NCBI GenBank assembly: GCA_013176395.1
Contig: JABMLP010000005.1
Location: 1,798,001-1,862,000 of the forward strand
Direction of reading: 5' to 3'
Length of the DNA: 64,000 nt
DNA from: Venturia oleaginea
Lineage: Eukaryota > Ascomycota > Dothideomycetes > Venturiales > Venturiaceae
A program made the translations under genes and the position numbers. Below are positions 32,867 to 43,265 of this stretch, one piece after another; the first letter of the stretch is position 1, and the number at the start of each line of letters is the position of its first letter. Under the pieces are notes generated by a model. The model was given only the letters and a program-made list of their open reading frames with translations. It did no database searches and was not told where the DNA came from.

Positions 32867-35800
32867 GAGCCCTGCAGGTGGTGAAGGAGTCGGCTGCGCT
32901 TTAAGATGTAGGTTCTGCGACTGCTATGGTCACATAAGAGGTACGTACGGGCCATGAAGCTTTCAGTACTACGTTCCAGGGTAGGTCATTCACTAAACCA
33001 TCGTTTGAAACTCTAGTCTGTACCCTTGCGCATTGATGCATCTGAAGTGCTGTAGTGTGCAGCCCCAGGATTACCAGCCTGCTGCAGTCCAGATCAATAA
33101 TCAGCGGACCTCACTGTTCCTCGTGACGGCAAAAAGACAGCAACGTATATCAATTGGCGACTTGCAGAATTACAATGTTGCTGCCTACATAGCTGTGTTC
33201 ACAAGCATTTCCCTCGCTGGTTATCAAGAACGAACAAACATATAGTTTTGCTTTTCCCGCCCTTTCCGTGCCTGTTCGGATTCGATCAGCTCCCGCCGGA
33301 GGGCACCTGAAAAGGGATGCTTGTTCATGAGGTGGTCCATGGTCAAACAATTTCTTACACTCGAGCCTGAAGCCTCCCAAAGTTGACCGGAAACAAATAG
33401 TCAGTGGGGTGAAAGTACAGGCCATGACGATGGACCTAAATTTCAGATGACTGATGATGAGCGTCTATTATTCTGTCGCTTGGCGATTCGTGACATTTGT
33501 CGTGAAGGGTCGCTAGTTTCCGATATGCTCGAAAGAGTGATAAATTCTTCAGCTGATTGCAGCGGTAGGCTAGGCTGGGAGGCCAGCCGAAAGTGGATGT
33601 GCACTGTGCAGCTCGTTCGATGCGCGTCTGCTTACCGCTAATGCAATAGTACGCCATTGATGTTCACACAACGAACTGATTCAGTGGTGTTTCGAGAGGA
33701 AGAGAAAGCAAAAAATGGAAGAAAGGCTCATACACGGGCAGAGACAGAAGTCAACCGAAAACATGATGGAGGACCCAATTTGAACAGCTTGATGGCAGTT
33801 GTAGAGATAGCATGTTCACCCAAAGCAGTTCCAAGATGTAGCCATGGCATTCCAAGATTGCTACGCTGGGCAAGACGACCCACATCTGTTTGTCAAGACG
33901 AGTGATGGTGCATCGTGCATCGTGCATCGTGCATCGATGCATCTCGTGCTCTGATCTATGCTTCTGCGAACTCATGCAGTCATAACTTCAGCTCCCTGTT
34001 GTCGACCACGAGGCCTCTAGGATCCTAATCAATTGTGCCTGTGTGTCTGAGAGGCCTGGCAGGCTATAAGCCTTCTTGTACTACCAGGATACGTGCTTGA
34101 GTCTCACAGTCTCACTCCCATCGCAGCAGACTCACGTCTTTCACCTCAAGCAATGTCGCAGGCACAGTCTGAATCGTGGTCATGACGTCGCGTCTACTCC
34201 AACTCAACGTTCGGATCAAAAGCATATTCCTCAGTCTTGCTTTATGTGATAGCAACTCCTTCCCCATTTGTATGTCGCCACTGTCGCTGTCGCAGCCAAG
34301 GGTTGGCCACTATTCACGATGCTTGCTCCCGCCAAAAGGAACTACACAGTACACCAGCCATCATGAGCCTATTCCGGACTGAGGGAATCCTCAGTCTATC
34401 CGGTGCTCCCAGGAAGGGTAGAGGGGGAAAAGGCGGGGTACTTCTGTTATGTTGCAGGAGCGTCGTGGTGTTGAGGAAGAGAATCGTCCTGTAGGGAGGG
34501 ATAGTTTCGCGCCAGCTCGCTTTTGGACTAGAGTGACACCGGCCGGCCGGCTCCGTTGTTCCTTTCTTGACATAATACCACCAATCGCCATATTCCACTA
34601 GTGTCTTAGGCTACTACGCTTTCGGTTTAGGTTCGCATACCTATTTCGTCATTTGTTTGCCCAGCCGGGAATATCTTCCTCTTTTGCAACGCCCGACTCG
34701 ATGCCCTGACAGTAGGGTGAAGCAGCCTGACCAAGGTTCTCCAAGTATCAAGCTTGCTTCACCTCTCCAAGTACCCATAATGCTCCAGAGTTGAGAGCCC
34801 GTCCATGTTGCTCCCATCACGGTCTCGAATCTGTTGTACTTTCCTTCCATTCAGAAAGTATTTCACGAGGCAGTTGTATGGTGAGCAATTCGAAAGACGG
34901 CGACGCAATTGCATGCCACTGCAGACGACGAGCAACAACACTTTACTGCAAGCTTCGCGCTCCTCCTGCTTTCTGCCCAATAAAGATCGAATCATCATTG
35001 CCACATGCGGTAAAAACATGAGGAAGTGCATGCGGCCAGGCTCAAACGGACGATCAAATGGAGGCTTGAGGGAAACGGTCCCTACCCTGCTCCGCGTGCA
35101 AACTCAAAATGACGCTCTCCACCCGGCTTTCGACCGTTGGCCTTGTCAAGTTTGACATTTCGCCTATCTTCGGAAGTATGAATCGATTGTCCCAAAGCTC
35201 TAACTCCTTGAACCCTCCACACCACTTCTCAACTTGTTTGGCCAGCATTTCTCCAGTCGTTCTGCGTAGTTGGAATTCTACAGGCTCCAAAAGGGTGAGG
35301 AAACGGTACCATGTCTGTCCACGAGACGGCTTTATGAGGAAACGTTGCCGTCCGCCGCCAACTTCAGAAGACTATTTGGAAGCTGCTATAGACTGTTGGG
35401 CATTACCTACTGGAAGTTCAAAGAGGTGGAGATATCATCACGGCAACTTCATCCGTTGATTTCGAAACCCTCCACCAACTATCTTTCACTTCTCCGCCTT
35501 TCTCAAAGACAACATCACAGCCTAGTGCCAAACCAACTTCGCTACTTCCAGTTCACATCGTTCTTCGTTGATCGTCTTGACCCCTCCAATCTCAGTTAGT
35601 CAAAGTCAAGTACCACCAAGTACTTAAAGGTCTCGCCTCGCGCTGACTCAAGGCAAGCATGAACAAATCAGCCCTATTTTATGAACATGCATTGTCAAGC
35701 TCCAGCACAAATTAGAGTCAGCGCTTGTGCAAATCATCACATCTAGAACAGCCACACCAGCACAACGGGATTTGCTCATCGTCTTGGCTGCAAACGCTCA

Positions 35801-37123
35801 ACAAATTCGAGTTCGGTGCCTGACGAGTTCTTTTTGAAACCACGGGCGGGAATGCTGTTTACTGCTCATGCAATGTACCCCGCCTTTTAGCTGGATGTTG
35901 GAGGAAAAAGACAAGAGATAGGATGCTGGTCCAAGTACTCGTGTTAGGAAGGAACTGACATACGCAGGGCAGCTTTCGATTGTCTATGAATAATGGCAGA
36001 TCCAAGACCCAAGAATTGCCTGATTGCTTGCTAGGTCTCTGCAATTCCGACTGCTTCGAAGTCCTCTATGATCCTTCAAGAAGGGTCGTGAACCTCGCAT
36101 AAACAGACAAGACGAACGATTCCTAGGCACCTCGTTGCCCAAGGACCTAGAGTTACAAAATGTTGGGATACCAGTCGATCTCGCTTCCTTCACTCACTGC
36201 TCAAAGCCATGACACGATTGCAATCCCATTGACACAATCCAACTTTGAACAAGACTCAAAATGGGGGTTTCTTGACCACAGAGTCGTAATCTCGATTTCA
36301 TGCACGGGGACCTTCTCATGTCCCACGCCGATGCAACGAACTCTCATCCAACATATCCACTTTATTCTAGTCGTACATGCATGATATAATTACTCTTAGT
36401 AATAACTCATAAGCCACCGAAGAACTCTCCGTCTCCTTCATGTATGTAGGATTTACTTTTGCACACTGTCACGTACAATAGCGCCGCAGTGCCGCTTGTG
36501 CTTTAGCACGAGCTACGGAGAAACCTCCGATTGTTTAGATTGCGTCGCCGTGGAAATTTTTGCCGATTGGGGAGTGGAGTGGTGCCCTTTTCTGGTTTTA
36601 GAATGGGAGATGGTAGGTGTTGCGCTGGGTATTTTCGATCCATCCATCTTTTTTTGTTGAAACGTGGTCTCGGTTTCTTTCTGGGGATGGAAAAATGGGG
36701 ATGGGGATGGGAGGAGGGGTGAGCTTCTGCTTTTGCGATTATGGCGATTCGCTGTTGTGGTTTGGTTCTGGTTGTTAATATCGGGTTTGGTTGTTTCGTC
36801 GACTCGCTGCCTCACGATGAAAAATATTTGGTGAGTTCATTTATTCGTGTTTCTTTTATCCTTCAGTTATCGGGGTTGTATCTCCTGCGAAAAAAGTTCA
36901 TTATCAAATCGATAGAGATGATTTCCAGACGTTTTTATCTGGTATATTTCCCAGAAAATTATCGATATCGATCCCAGGTTGAATCTGACGAACTGTTTCT
37001 AGCTATTGGAAGGAAGAGAGGACATGAAATGAGGCACTACTCGTGCAATCAGCCCATCTAAGTCACGCTTATTTATTGTACAGAGGAAAGGAGATTGTCC
37101 ATAAACATACAATGTTCCCTCAA
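32867..37123. other. Gene-free region of 4.2 kb
   Basis: Many short frames exist on both strands, none with family motifs or splice-consistent neighbours. It contains a heptamer tandem repeat (33908-33935) and purine-rich runs near 36665-36720. Composition does not look strongly AT-rich, so it is not an obvious RIP-degraded repeat. Regulatory or non-coding RNA content cannot be judged by eye. Confidence 0.45.
33908..33935. repeat. Tandem heptamer GTGCATC x4
   Basis: Four perfect head-to-tail copies of GTGCATC, followed by the related GATGCATC. A simple microsatellite-like array in a gene-free region. Confidence 0.9.
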
Positions 37124-39166
37124 TCACCTCAACTCCACCCCAAAAGCACCGACCATTTTCTTCCCAATCTCAACATGCAGCTTATTCACTTCCTCATTCG
37201 TCAGAGTCCTCTCAAGACTCCGATAATTGATCCGATAGAGCAAACTCGTCTTCCCACTTTTTGCATTCACATAGGGTTCCCCAACCAATCCCACATCCTC
37301 GACCAAATCCCCCGCAACCTCCCTCACAATCTCCATAATATCATTTTCATGAGACTCTCTCCACACCGACCCCTGCTCACCCGACGTCACAGAAGAAGGC
37401 AGCCAGAACGAAACATCTTTCCAGCACTCAGGCTTGTCCGAGAACGGAACAAACCTTTTAATCTCGCCGTTTTGAGAGAACTGCTCAAGGAAACGTGGGT
37501 CTCTGGACCAGAAGAGACGGATGTCCGGGATGTTGAAGAGGAGCATGGCAATGCGTTCGAGACCCAGACCAAAAGCCCAACCGCTTCTCGATGGAACACT
37601 TGCGTTATTGAGGATTTGCTGCTGGATGACGCCGCAGCCGAGTAGTTCGAGCCATTTTCCTCGGTAGTATACTTCTAGTTCCCAGCTTGGAGATGTGAAG
37701 GGGAAGTATGCCCATATCCAGCGGATTCTCAGAGGTTCCTGCGGTGTTGTCGCGGTGGCTGTGGAGTCCTGAGCGCGGGTGAAGATGTCGATTACAACAT
37801 TTTCAATGGAGCGCTTGAGATGAGCTGATATGGCTTCGACTTCTTCGGCGTTGTGGGAGGCTTGAAGTGGGTTTTTGTCATCGATTGTCGGATTGGGATC
37901 TTCGACCTCTATTGAATGTTTTGGGAGGTTTTCGAAGTCTTCCCATACCTTTTGCGCGAGCGTCTTGCCTTTGGGAAGTTGATCCTTGTCCCACGTCAAG
38001 GCACCCTCCATCTGGTGGAACGCTGGGTAGTGAGTGCGATCGATGGCATCCCTCCTGTAGACATCGGCTGCGATTAGGTATCCATCCGTCTCGTTGGCTC
38101 GAAAGGTGTCTGCTTGGTGGGCTGAAGTGTGTGTCCGTAGCACGGTCTCCTTGTTGATGTAGTATGTATCAGTTGGACTCCTACTCGAATGGCCTAGTGG
38201 AATACACAGGGTGTCGAAATTTTGAGCTGTCGTCACCACGGGGAACAGATTGTTGTGATACTTGAAGTTGGGGAATTTGTTCTCGATCAACTGTCGTGTA
38301 ATGCTGAGAGGATGGTTTTCTTGAAGATGAAGTCGACGTGAGGCTGCAGAAATAATAGTCGACGGCGCATTCATACATTCATCCGTCTCATAGTCGCGTC
38401 CATCTATCGTGATTTGCTTCCGCTTCACGGCTTCTAGATGAAAAAAAATCAGCATTGTCCCGGCGAGGAGGCCAGCTAAAGAAACCCAAAAAAAAATCCA
38501 CAACCTCTCGCGAAAGAACGATGGAACAAAAAGATCAAAACATACAGTAGCGGGGATTCGCTGGTGGTCACCCACCCAACTACTAATCCGCCGATATCAA
38601 GCTTATCTGTGAGTGAGCGGACGGGGACTCGAGTTCTCTTGATTCTGTGGCCGTATATGTCAGATGAAGGAGTTCGTTGGTATATATACCGGCTATCACT
38701 GCTGAGTTATCGGGAAGAAATGGGTTGTGGCAGCCCATCCACAAGAAGCCGTCTGTTGTGCCACCATCTCTTGCTCCACATGTTAGAAACGATGTTTCAT
38801 TCCTCGAGAGGTCGACAGAGCAGTGTGATAGATGGCTCTTGAACACGACTATACCTCACGAAACACGAAACGTGAATGTTCTTTGTCTCTCCAACATAAG
38901 ACTATAGAATGAAAAGAAAGCCAGTTTCTCAATGAATTTTGGCCTCCTCTTTCTCGTTGCAGAAATATAGATAAGAAAGCAGAGTAATTGAGACTCGGAA
39001 TCCAGCTGAAGAAACTGACAGAATACGAATATAACTTTGAATAAAGAGAGAGAATCTTACCAGACGAAGTAAACCGACAACGTGGAGGCCAGCAATACCA
39101 GCCGCCATCAACCTGTACCGATGGAAAAATCCTCCGCTTCAGCAGCGACCTCAATGGGCCATTCAT
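37124..39166 (-). CDS. msf1: Mitochondrial phenylalanyl-tRNA synthetase
   Basis: Exons 39166-39061 and 38433-37124 on the minus strand (471 aa). The monomeric enzyme charges mitochondrial tRNA-Phe. Exon 1 encodes a basic leader (MNGPLRSLLKRRIFPSVQVD) typical of mitochondrial import; the phase-1 splice to EAVKRKQITIDGRDY is exact. The class II core shows HPLSITRQLIE, RTHTSAHQAD, the motif 2 region HYPAFHQMEG and GWAFGLGLERIAMLLF (motif 3). The C-terminal anticodon-binding (FDX-ACB) domain ends the protein (CWKDVSFWLP to VGAFGVELR). The intron, 627 nt, is unusually long and holds a 5S rRNA gene. An unspliced frame from 38575 is open but starts inside that 5S gene and lacks a targeting sequence. 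Confidence 0.9.
38540..38660 (-). rRNA. 5S ribosomal RNA gene
   Basis: About 121 nt on the minus strand. The 3' half has the near-universal fungal 5S segments GGATTAGTAGTTGGGTGGG and GACCACCAGCGAATCCC; the 5' half has CCCGTCCGCTC. Helix I pairs ACATATA with TGTATGT, and helix II pairs ATCAAG with CTTGAT perfectly, although these bases differ from those I recall in other fungi, which suggests compensatory change. A T-run follows the 3' end, as for a pol III terminator. It lies within intron 1 of the mitochondrial Phe-tRNA synthetase gene, on the same strand. Confidence 0.85.
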
Positions 39167-39328
39167 AATTATTTCCGCGACAGGTTGATCTCTCCTGAGG
39201 CGACGCGACTGAAGTTTGTTCATCCTCAAGAGGCCGCAGGGCACAGACCTCTTCTTCTCGGAGTTCCAAAACTTTGTAGCCCTCTGACGTCTTTTCCAAA
39301 ACAAAACGCAAAGGATGCTAGAACAGAC
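39167..39328. promoter_or_regulatory. Divergent promoter, Phe-tRNA synthetase / carrier
   Basis: Only 162 bp separate the start codons of two divergent genes for mitochondrial proteins, so a shared bidirectional promoter is likely. No factor site was identified. Confidence 0.5.
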
Positions 39329-40557
39329 ATGTCGGCCACTGCAAAGGAGGTGATGAAGAGCAATGATATCCAGAAGAGGACTATCCACTATCCTTTCTGG
39401 TTTGGCGGCTCTGCCTCTTGCTTTGCTGCTTGTGTAACCCATCCTTTGGATTTAGGTATGTGACGGGTCAATGCTGAACCATTGGTCATTAATAGTTTGT
39501 GCTAACATTTTCGATAGTTAAGGTAATTCATATTTACGAGTATCGCATGCGAGAGACACATTGCTGATGTGGAAGAAAGGTTCGACTTCAGACTCAGAGC
39601 CATGCTGGACCCAAGAGGAATATGCTCCAAATGTTTGGGCATATCACACAGGAGCATGGAATGCGTGGGCTGTATAGAGGGGTATGTTATCTCTTCGTCA
39701 TCCAAGAGAAGGTCACCCGGGAAAAAGTTGGGACATCAGATTTGAGTCTAGAGGAACGCTGTCCATATTCTGGATGAAGCTGCTAGCTCACACGGAGGGA
39801 GCACTGCAACCAGCTCACGGCCATATTGACAATCAATAGAATCTAGACTAACAATGTCTAGCTCTCGGCCTCCCTCCTCCGACAGATAACCTACTCAACA
39901 ACCCGCTTCGGCGTTTACGAAGAACTAAAAGAAAAACTCGCCTCCTCTTCCGCAACCTCCAAATCTCCCTCCTTCCTCACCCTCGTCTCCATGGCCTCCA
40001 TATCCGGCTTCCTAGGCGGCTTAGCCGGAAACCCAGCCGACGTTCTGAACGTAAGAATGCAACACGACGCCGCCCTCCCAGCCGCCGAACGACGAAATTA
40101 CAAACACGCTATCGATGGTCTGATGAGGATGGTGAAAGAGGAAGGATCAGGAAGCCTATGGAAAGGCGTATGGCCAAACTCCATGCGTGCTGTTCTCATG
40201 ACTGCCTCGCAATTGGCATCATACGATGTGTTCAAACGACTCATCCTCGCCCATACCTCTCTCACCGATAACTTGACCACGCATTTCTCTGCTAGTTTGG
40301 CAGCTGGATTTGTAGCAACGACGATCTGCTCCCCCGTCGACGTTATAAAAACACGCATCATGTCTGCTCATGCTACCGAGAAGAAGAGCATTGTGAGGTT
40401 ACTGGGTGAAGCCTACAAGGCTGAGGGATTAGGCTGGATGTTCCGAGGCTGGGTTCCCAGTTTCATCCGATTGGGTCCCCACACCATTGCAACCTTTGTG
40501 TTTTTGGAGCAGCATAAGAAAGTCTACAAATGGGTTAGAGGTTTGGACGACGTATAG
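39329..40557 (+). CDS. dic1: Mitochondrial dicarboxylate-type carrier
   Basis: Exons 39329-39455, 39528-39532, 39580-39681 and 39862-40557 (309 aa). Inner-membrane solute carrier of the MCF/SLC25 family. Three repeats are visible with signatures PLDLVKVRLQ, PADVLNVRMQ and PVDVIKTRIM at the ends of odd-numbered helices. Six membrane helices are expected. The best guess is dicarboxylate/phosphate exchange (yeast Dic1), from the QTQSH and HDAALPAAERRNYKHA segments; oxaloacetate or oxoglutarate carriers are alternatives. Exon 2 is only 5 nt (TTAAG) and supplies V-K, including the signature lysine of repeat 1. Both flanking introns have good donors (GTATGT, GTAATT) and branch sites. Confidence 0.9.
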
Positions 40558-41240
40558 ATTAGCTAGAGCCTCAGCATACTAGACTCGGTGGTAGACTTGG
40601 GTCTTCTCTGGCTTGATTGGTTTGATGGTGTTGGGTGTTCGCTGGATATCCTATTGGCGGTTGACTGATCTTTGAGCGTGCTTGTGTTGGTTCCTAGAGG
40701 GTTTGTGAGTAGCGTACTTATACAAGGACTTCTTTAGGCCATTGGTTTTGGCTCTGGCATCGGGCAAGTGTTTGGATACATATTTTTTATCCTTTAGACG
40801 AAGACGAATTAGAGCGATCTCATTCTCACTACGACTACTTTGACGCACTTTATGTTCGTGATCTTCGACCATGTTCGACTACTCCATAGGCCCATTTTTT
40901 AGCTTTGACCAATAACATTATGTCATTTGAAAGCCGAGAAAATAATTGGAGGGTCGTTTAATTCTGGAGCTATGCTATTTCTGGTGGCGAGGGGTGAGCT
41001 TCAGCGCACGCGGGCCATTGATATTGGGTTTAACAGTCAGGGCAGTTAAACAGATTTGTTGTGTATTCATTCATATTGAGTCTTTGTACCTTTTTCTCCA
41101 ACTCGCATCTGGCATCGCTAAGCAGAGGCTAGCCGCTATATATACATTTCCCTCCATTGTACATGCTCATTTCGCGACTCAAAACGCTCAAAGATATTCT
41201 TGTCTTACTCCTTTTGATCCATCCTCGATGCCATCCAACA
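40558..41240. other. Intergenic between convergent genes
   Basis: The 3' regions of the carrier and frataxin genes. A 73-codon basic frame on the minus strand (40651-40872) has no family features, so it is not called. Confidence 0.45.
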
Positions 41241-41930
41241 TCAAAGCTCAGGCTCAAGATCAACCGTAACACCTAATTCTTCCTTGACCAATTCGGTCAG
41301 ACTCGTGTTGTCCTTGATATACACCCAATCTCCAGCTCCACTTCCCTCTTTCATATCCTGTCCCTCGCTCAACAAGACCCAATCGAATCGTTTCGGACCC
41401 GTAATGGGCGAGCTCAACCAAATCTGCTTATTCGGTGGTTGTTTGTTGAGAACATATGTTCCCTTCTCACCCATGTCGACACTCAAGACACCAGCCTAAG
41501 TCAATTAGCTTCTGTACAAGCCAAATCCGTAGATTACAATCAAGTAGGCTGTAGACAAGGTAAAACTCACGCTATATTCCACATCAAGATCCCCCTTCTC
41601 CTCCTGCCTCGCCTCCAGCTTACTCAACAAACTCTCGAGGAAATGATCCGAGCGAACGTGATATTCTTCATTCGTGATCTGCGTCTTTTGGCTTGGATTC
41701 TCCTCCTCTTGTGATTCTGCTTCACGGACGGGTGGGTCCTCGGCATGTGGCATTAGCCCCGCGTATTTTGCTGAGAGAGTGAAGGTTCGTGGGGACGGGC
41801 AGGTAGAGAGGAGGAATCGTATTCTGATCTGGTTCCGAATTGAGTTGGTGCGATAGGTACGGATGAGGAGTGGGGAGGATGGTTTGCGGAGGGTGGTGCG
41901 GGCGAGACGGGATATTGAGTTGGAAGCCAT
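41241..41930 (-). CDS. yfh1: Frataxin
   Basis: Exons 41930-41571 and 41495-41241 on the minus strand (204 aa). Frataxin is the mitochondrial matrix protein that stimulates iron-sulfur cluster assembly on the scaffold complex. The first ~60 residues are a basic Ser/Arg-rich targeting region. The fold starts at [20 protein letters not shown]; the acidic ridge continues as [15 protein letters not shown], the intron sits here (phase 0), and the sheet strands follow: [38 protein letters not shown] and [18 protein letters not shown]. The start codon is 143 bp from that of AP-3 sigma, transcribed the other way. Confidence 0.95.
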
Positions 41931-42073
41931 ATTGTAATTCTGAGATTATTTGTTGTTGAGGGTTGGAGTGGTACTGTGAAGCTTGAGGGAGCTCAGGGAT
42001 TATCGTCTGATCCCCGCATATCGATACAGCATCATCGCGAAAGCCACCAAGTTCTCATTCAGCACTCTACACA
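41931..42073. promoter_or_regulatory. Divergent promoter, frataxin / AP-3 sigma
   Basis: 143 bp between divergent start codons; it must hold promoter elements for both genes. No specific site recognised. Confidence 0.5.
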
Positions 42074-42748
42074 ATGATCAATGCTGTACTCGTCTTTAAC
42101 AATGCCGGACAGCCACGGTTGACAAAGTTCTATACGCAGCTGGTATATCCCACTCCATTCTATCACTATGTCTAGCTAACGAACCCAGGACACCTCCGTC
42201 CAACAGCGTCTGATCTCCGAAATATTCACTCTCGTCTCCAACCGTCCGAACTCAAGCTGCAACTTCCTCCCGTATTCCTCTCTCACCTTCAAAATCGAAA
42301 TTATACTAACACTTCCAGTCTCCCTCCCCTCCTAGCCTCCCAATCAACAACGATCCAATCCCCAAACCAGCAACACAACGACACCCCCTCCCTTGTAACC
42401 TACCGCCACTACGCAACCCTCTACTTCATAATCATATCCACCTCCACCGAATCTCCCCTCGCCCTACTCGATCTAATTCAAGTCTTCGTCGAAGCCCTCG
42501 ATCGCCTCTTCGAAAATGTATGCGAACTCGATTTGATATTTAATTTTGAGACGTTGCATGCGACGCTGGCGGAGATGATTGTGGGTGGTGTGGTTGTGGA
42601 AACGGGGCTGGATAGGGTGGTTGAAGGGGTAAAGGCTCAGGGGAGGGTTGTCAAGAGGCCTGGGGATGGACAGGGTGGGATGAGTGCGATCGGGCAGGGG
42701 TTGACAGGGGCTTTTGGGAAGGGGGGTGGTGTTTGGACTGGACGGTGA
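42074..42748 (+). CDS. aps3: AP-3 adaptor complex sigma subunit
   Basis: Exons 42074-42142, 42189-42271 and 42319-42748 (193 aa). This small subunit of the AP-3 complex helps sort cargo from Golgi or endosome to the vacuole. The start MINAVLVFNNAGQPRLTKFY is the conserved opening of sigma adaptins, and TYRHYATLYFIIISTSTESP with LDLIQVFVEALDRLFENVCE forms the longin core. The AP-3 sigma type is indicated by the Cys after SNRPNSS and by the length. Downstream of the core a Gly-rich tail is typical of fungal AP-3 sigma. Intron 2 is only 47 nt with a CTAAC branch; the acceptor TTCCAG was preferred over CCTAG because only it keeps frame. Confidence 0.9.
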
Positions 42749-43263
42749 GGAGATCAAGCGTGTCTTCAGATCCACAGTGAAAGAACATGTGAAGCTGAGA
42801 TGGTGGCGGAACAAGACTGGCATATGTCTGGTTAGAGATGGTAAGATTCCAGGACATCTCTGGGGCTTCGCTATACAGCTGTAATAGCTCGAAGAGTTGA
42901 CATGTCACGCCGAGTCGCGGCCAGTCGGAGCAGAGATCCTGGACAGAACAGCTCTTAGGGTGACAACGAAGGAGGGAAACACAATCCATGGGTAGCTCCC
43001 GAATACGAATCATCTATTCAACCTAGAATAGACAGAATAGAGTCTTGTCAAAACTAAACTCAAGATTGAGTCCAAATCCCATGGGCAACTCGTTCTCAAC
43101 ATATCGTCGCGTTACAATCAAGTACAGACGCTGCCGTTGATACTATCCATGTTCGCTGCGGCGAATAGTACTATTCTTCCTTCAAACAAATTCTCAGCTC
43201 CTGTCTTTAGGGTCGATAACCAATTGAGGTCCATTTGGATGATATCAAGAATACCAGAACACA
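42749..43263. other. Intergenic, no supported gene
   Basis: The 3' region of aps3 and the left flank of transposon copy 2. Nothing else seen. Confidence 0.5.
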
Positions 43264-43265
43264 TA

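Noticed and set aside
36513..36815. 100-codon Ser/Thr/Pro-rich minus-strand frame
   Set aside because: It is low-complexity and without motif; likely antisense to a G-rich, purine-rich tract.
38434..38575. Open frame extending Phe-tRNA synthetase upstream to an ATG at 38575
   Set aside because: Its first codons lie inside the 5S rRNA gene and the rest is a hydrophobic stretch from intron sequence with a clear branch site and TTTCATCTAG acceptor. The exon at 39166-39061 gives a proper targeting sequence and exact frame.
40651..40872. 73-codon basic minus-strand frame as a small protein gene
   Set aside because: Composition is basic but no motif or leader is seen, and it lies in the 3' region of a convergent gene pair.
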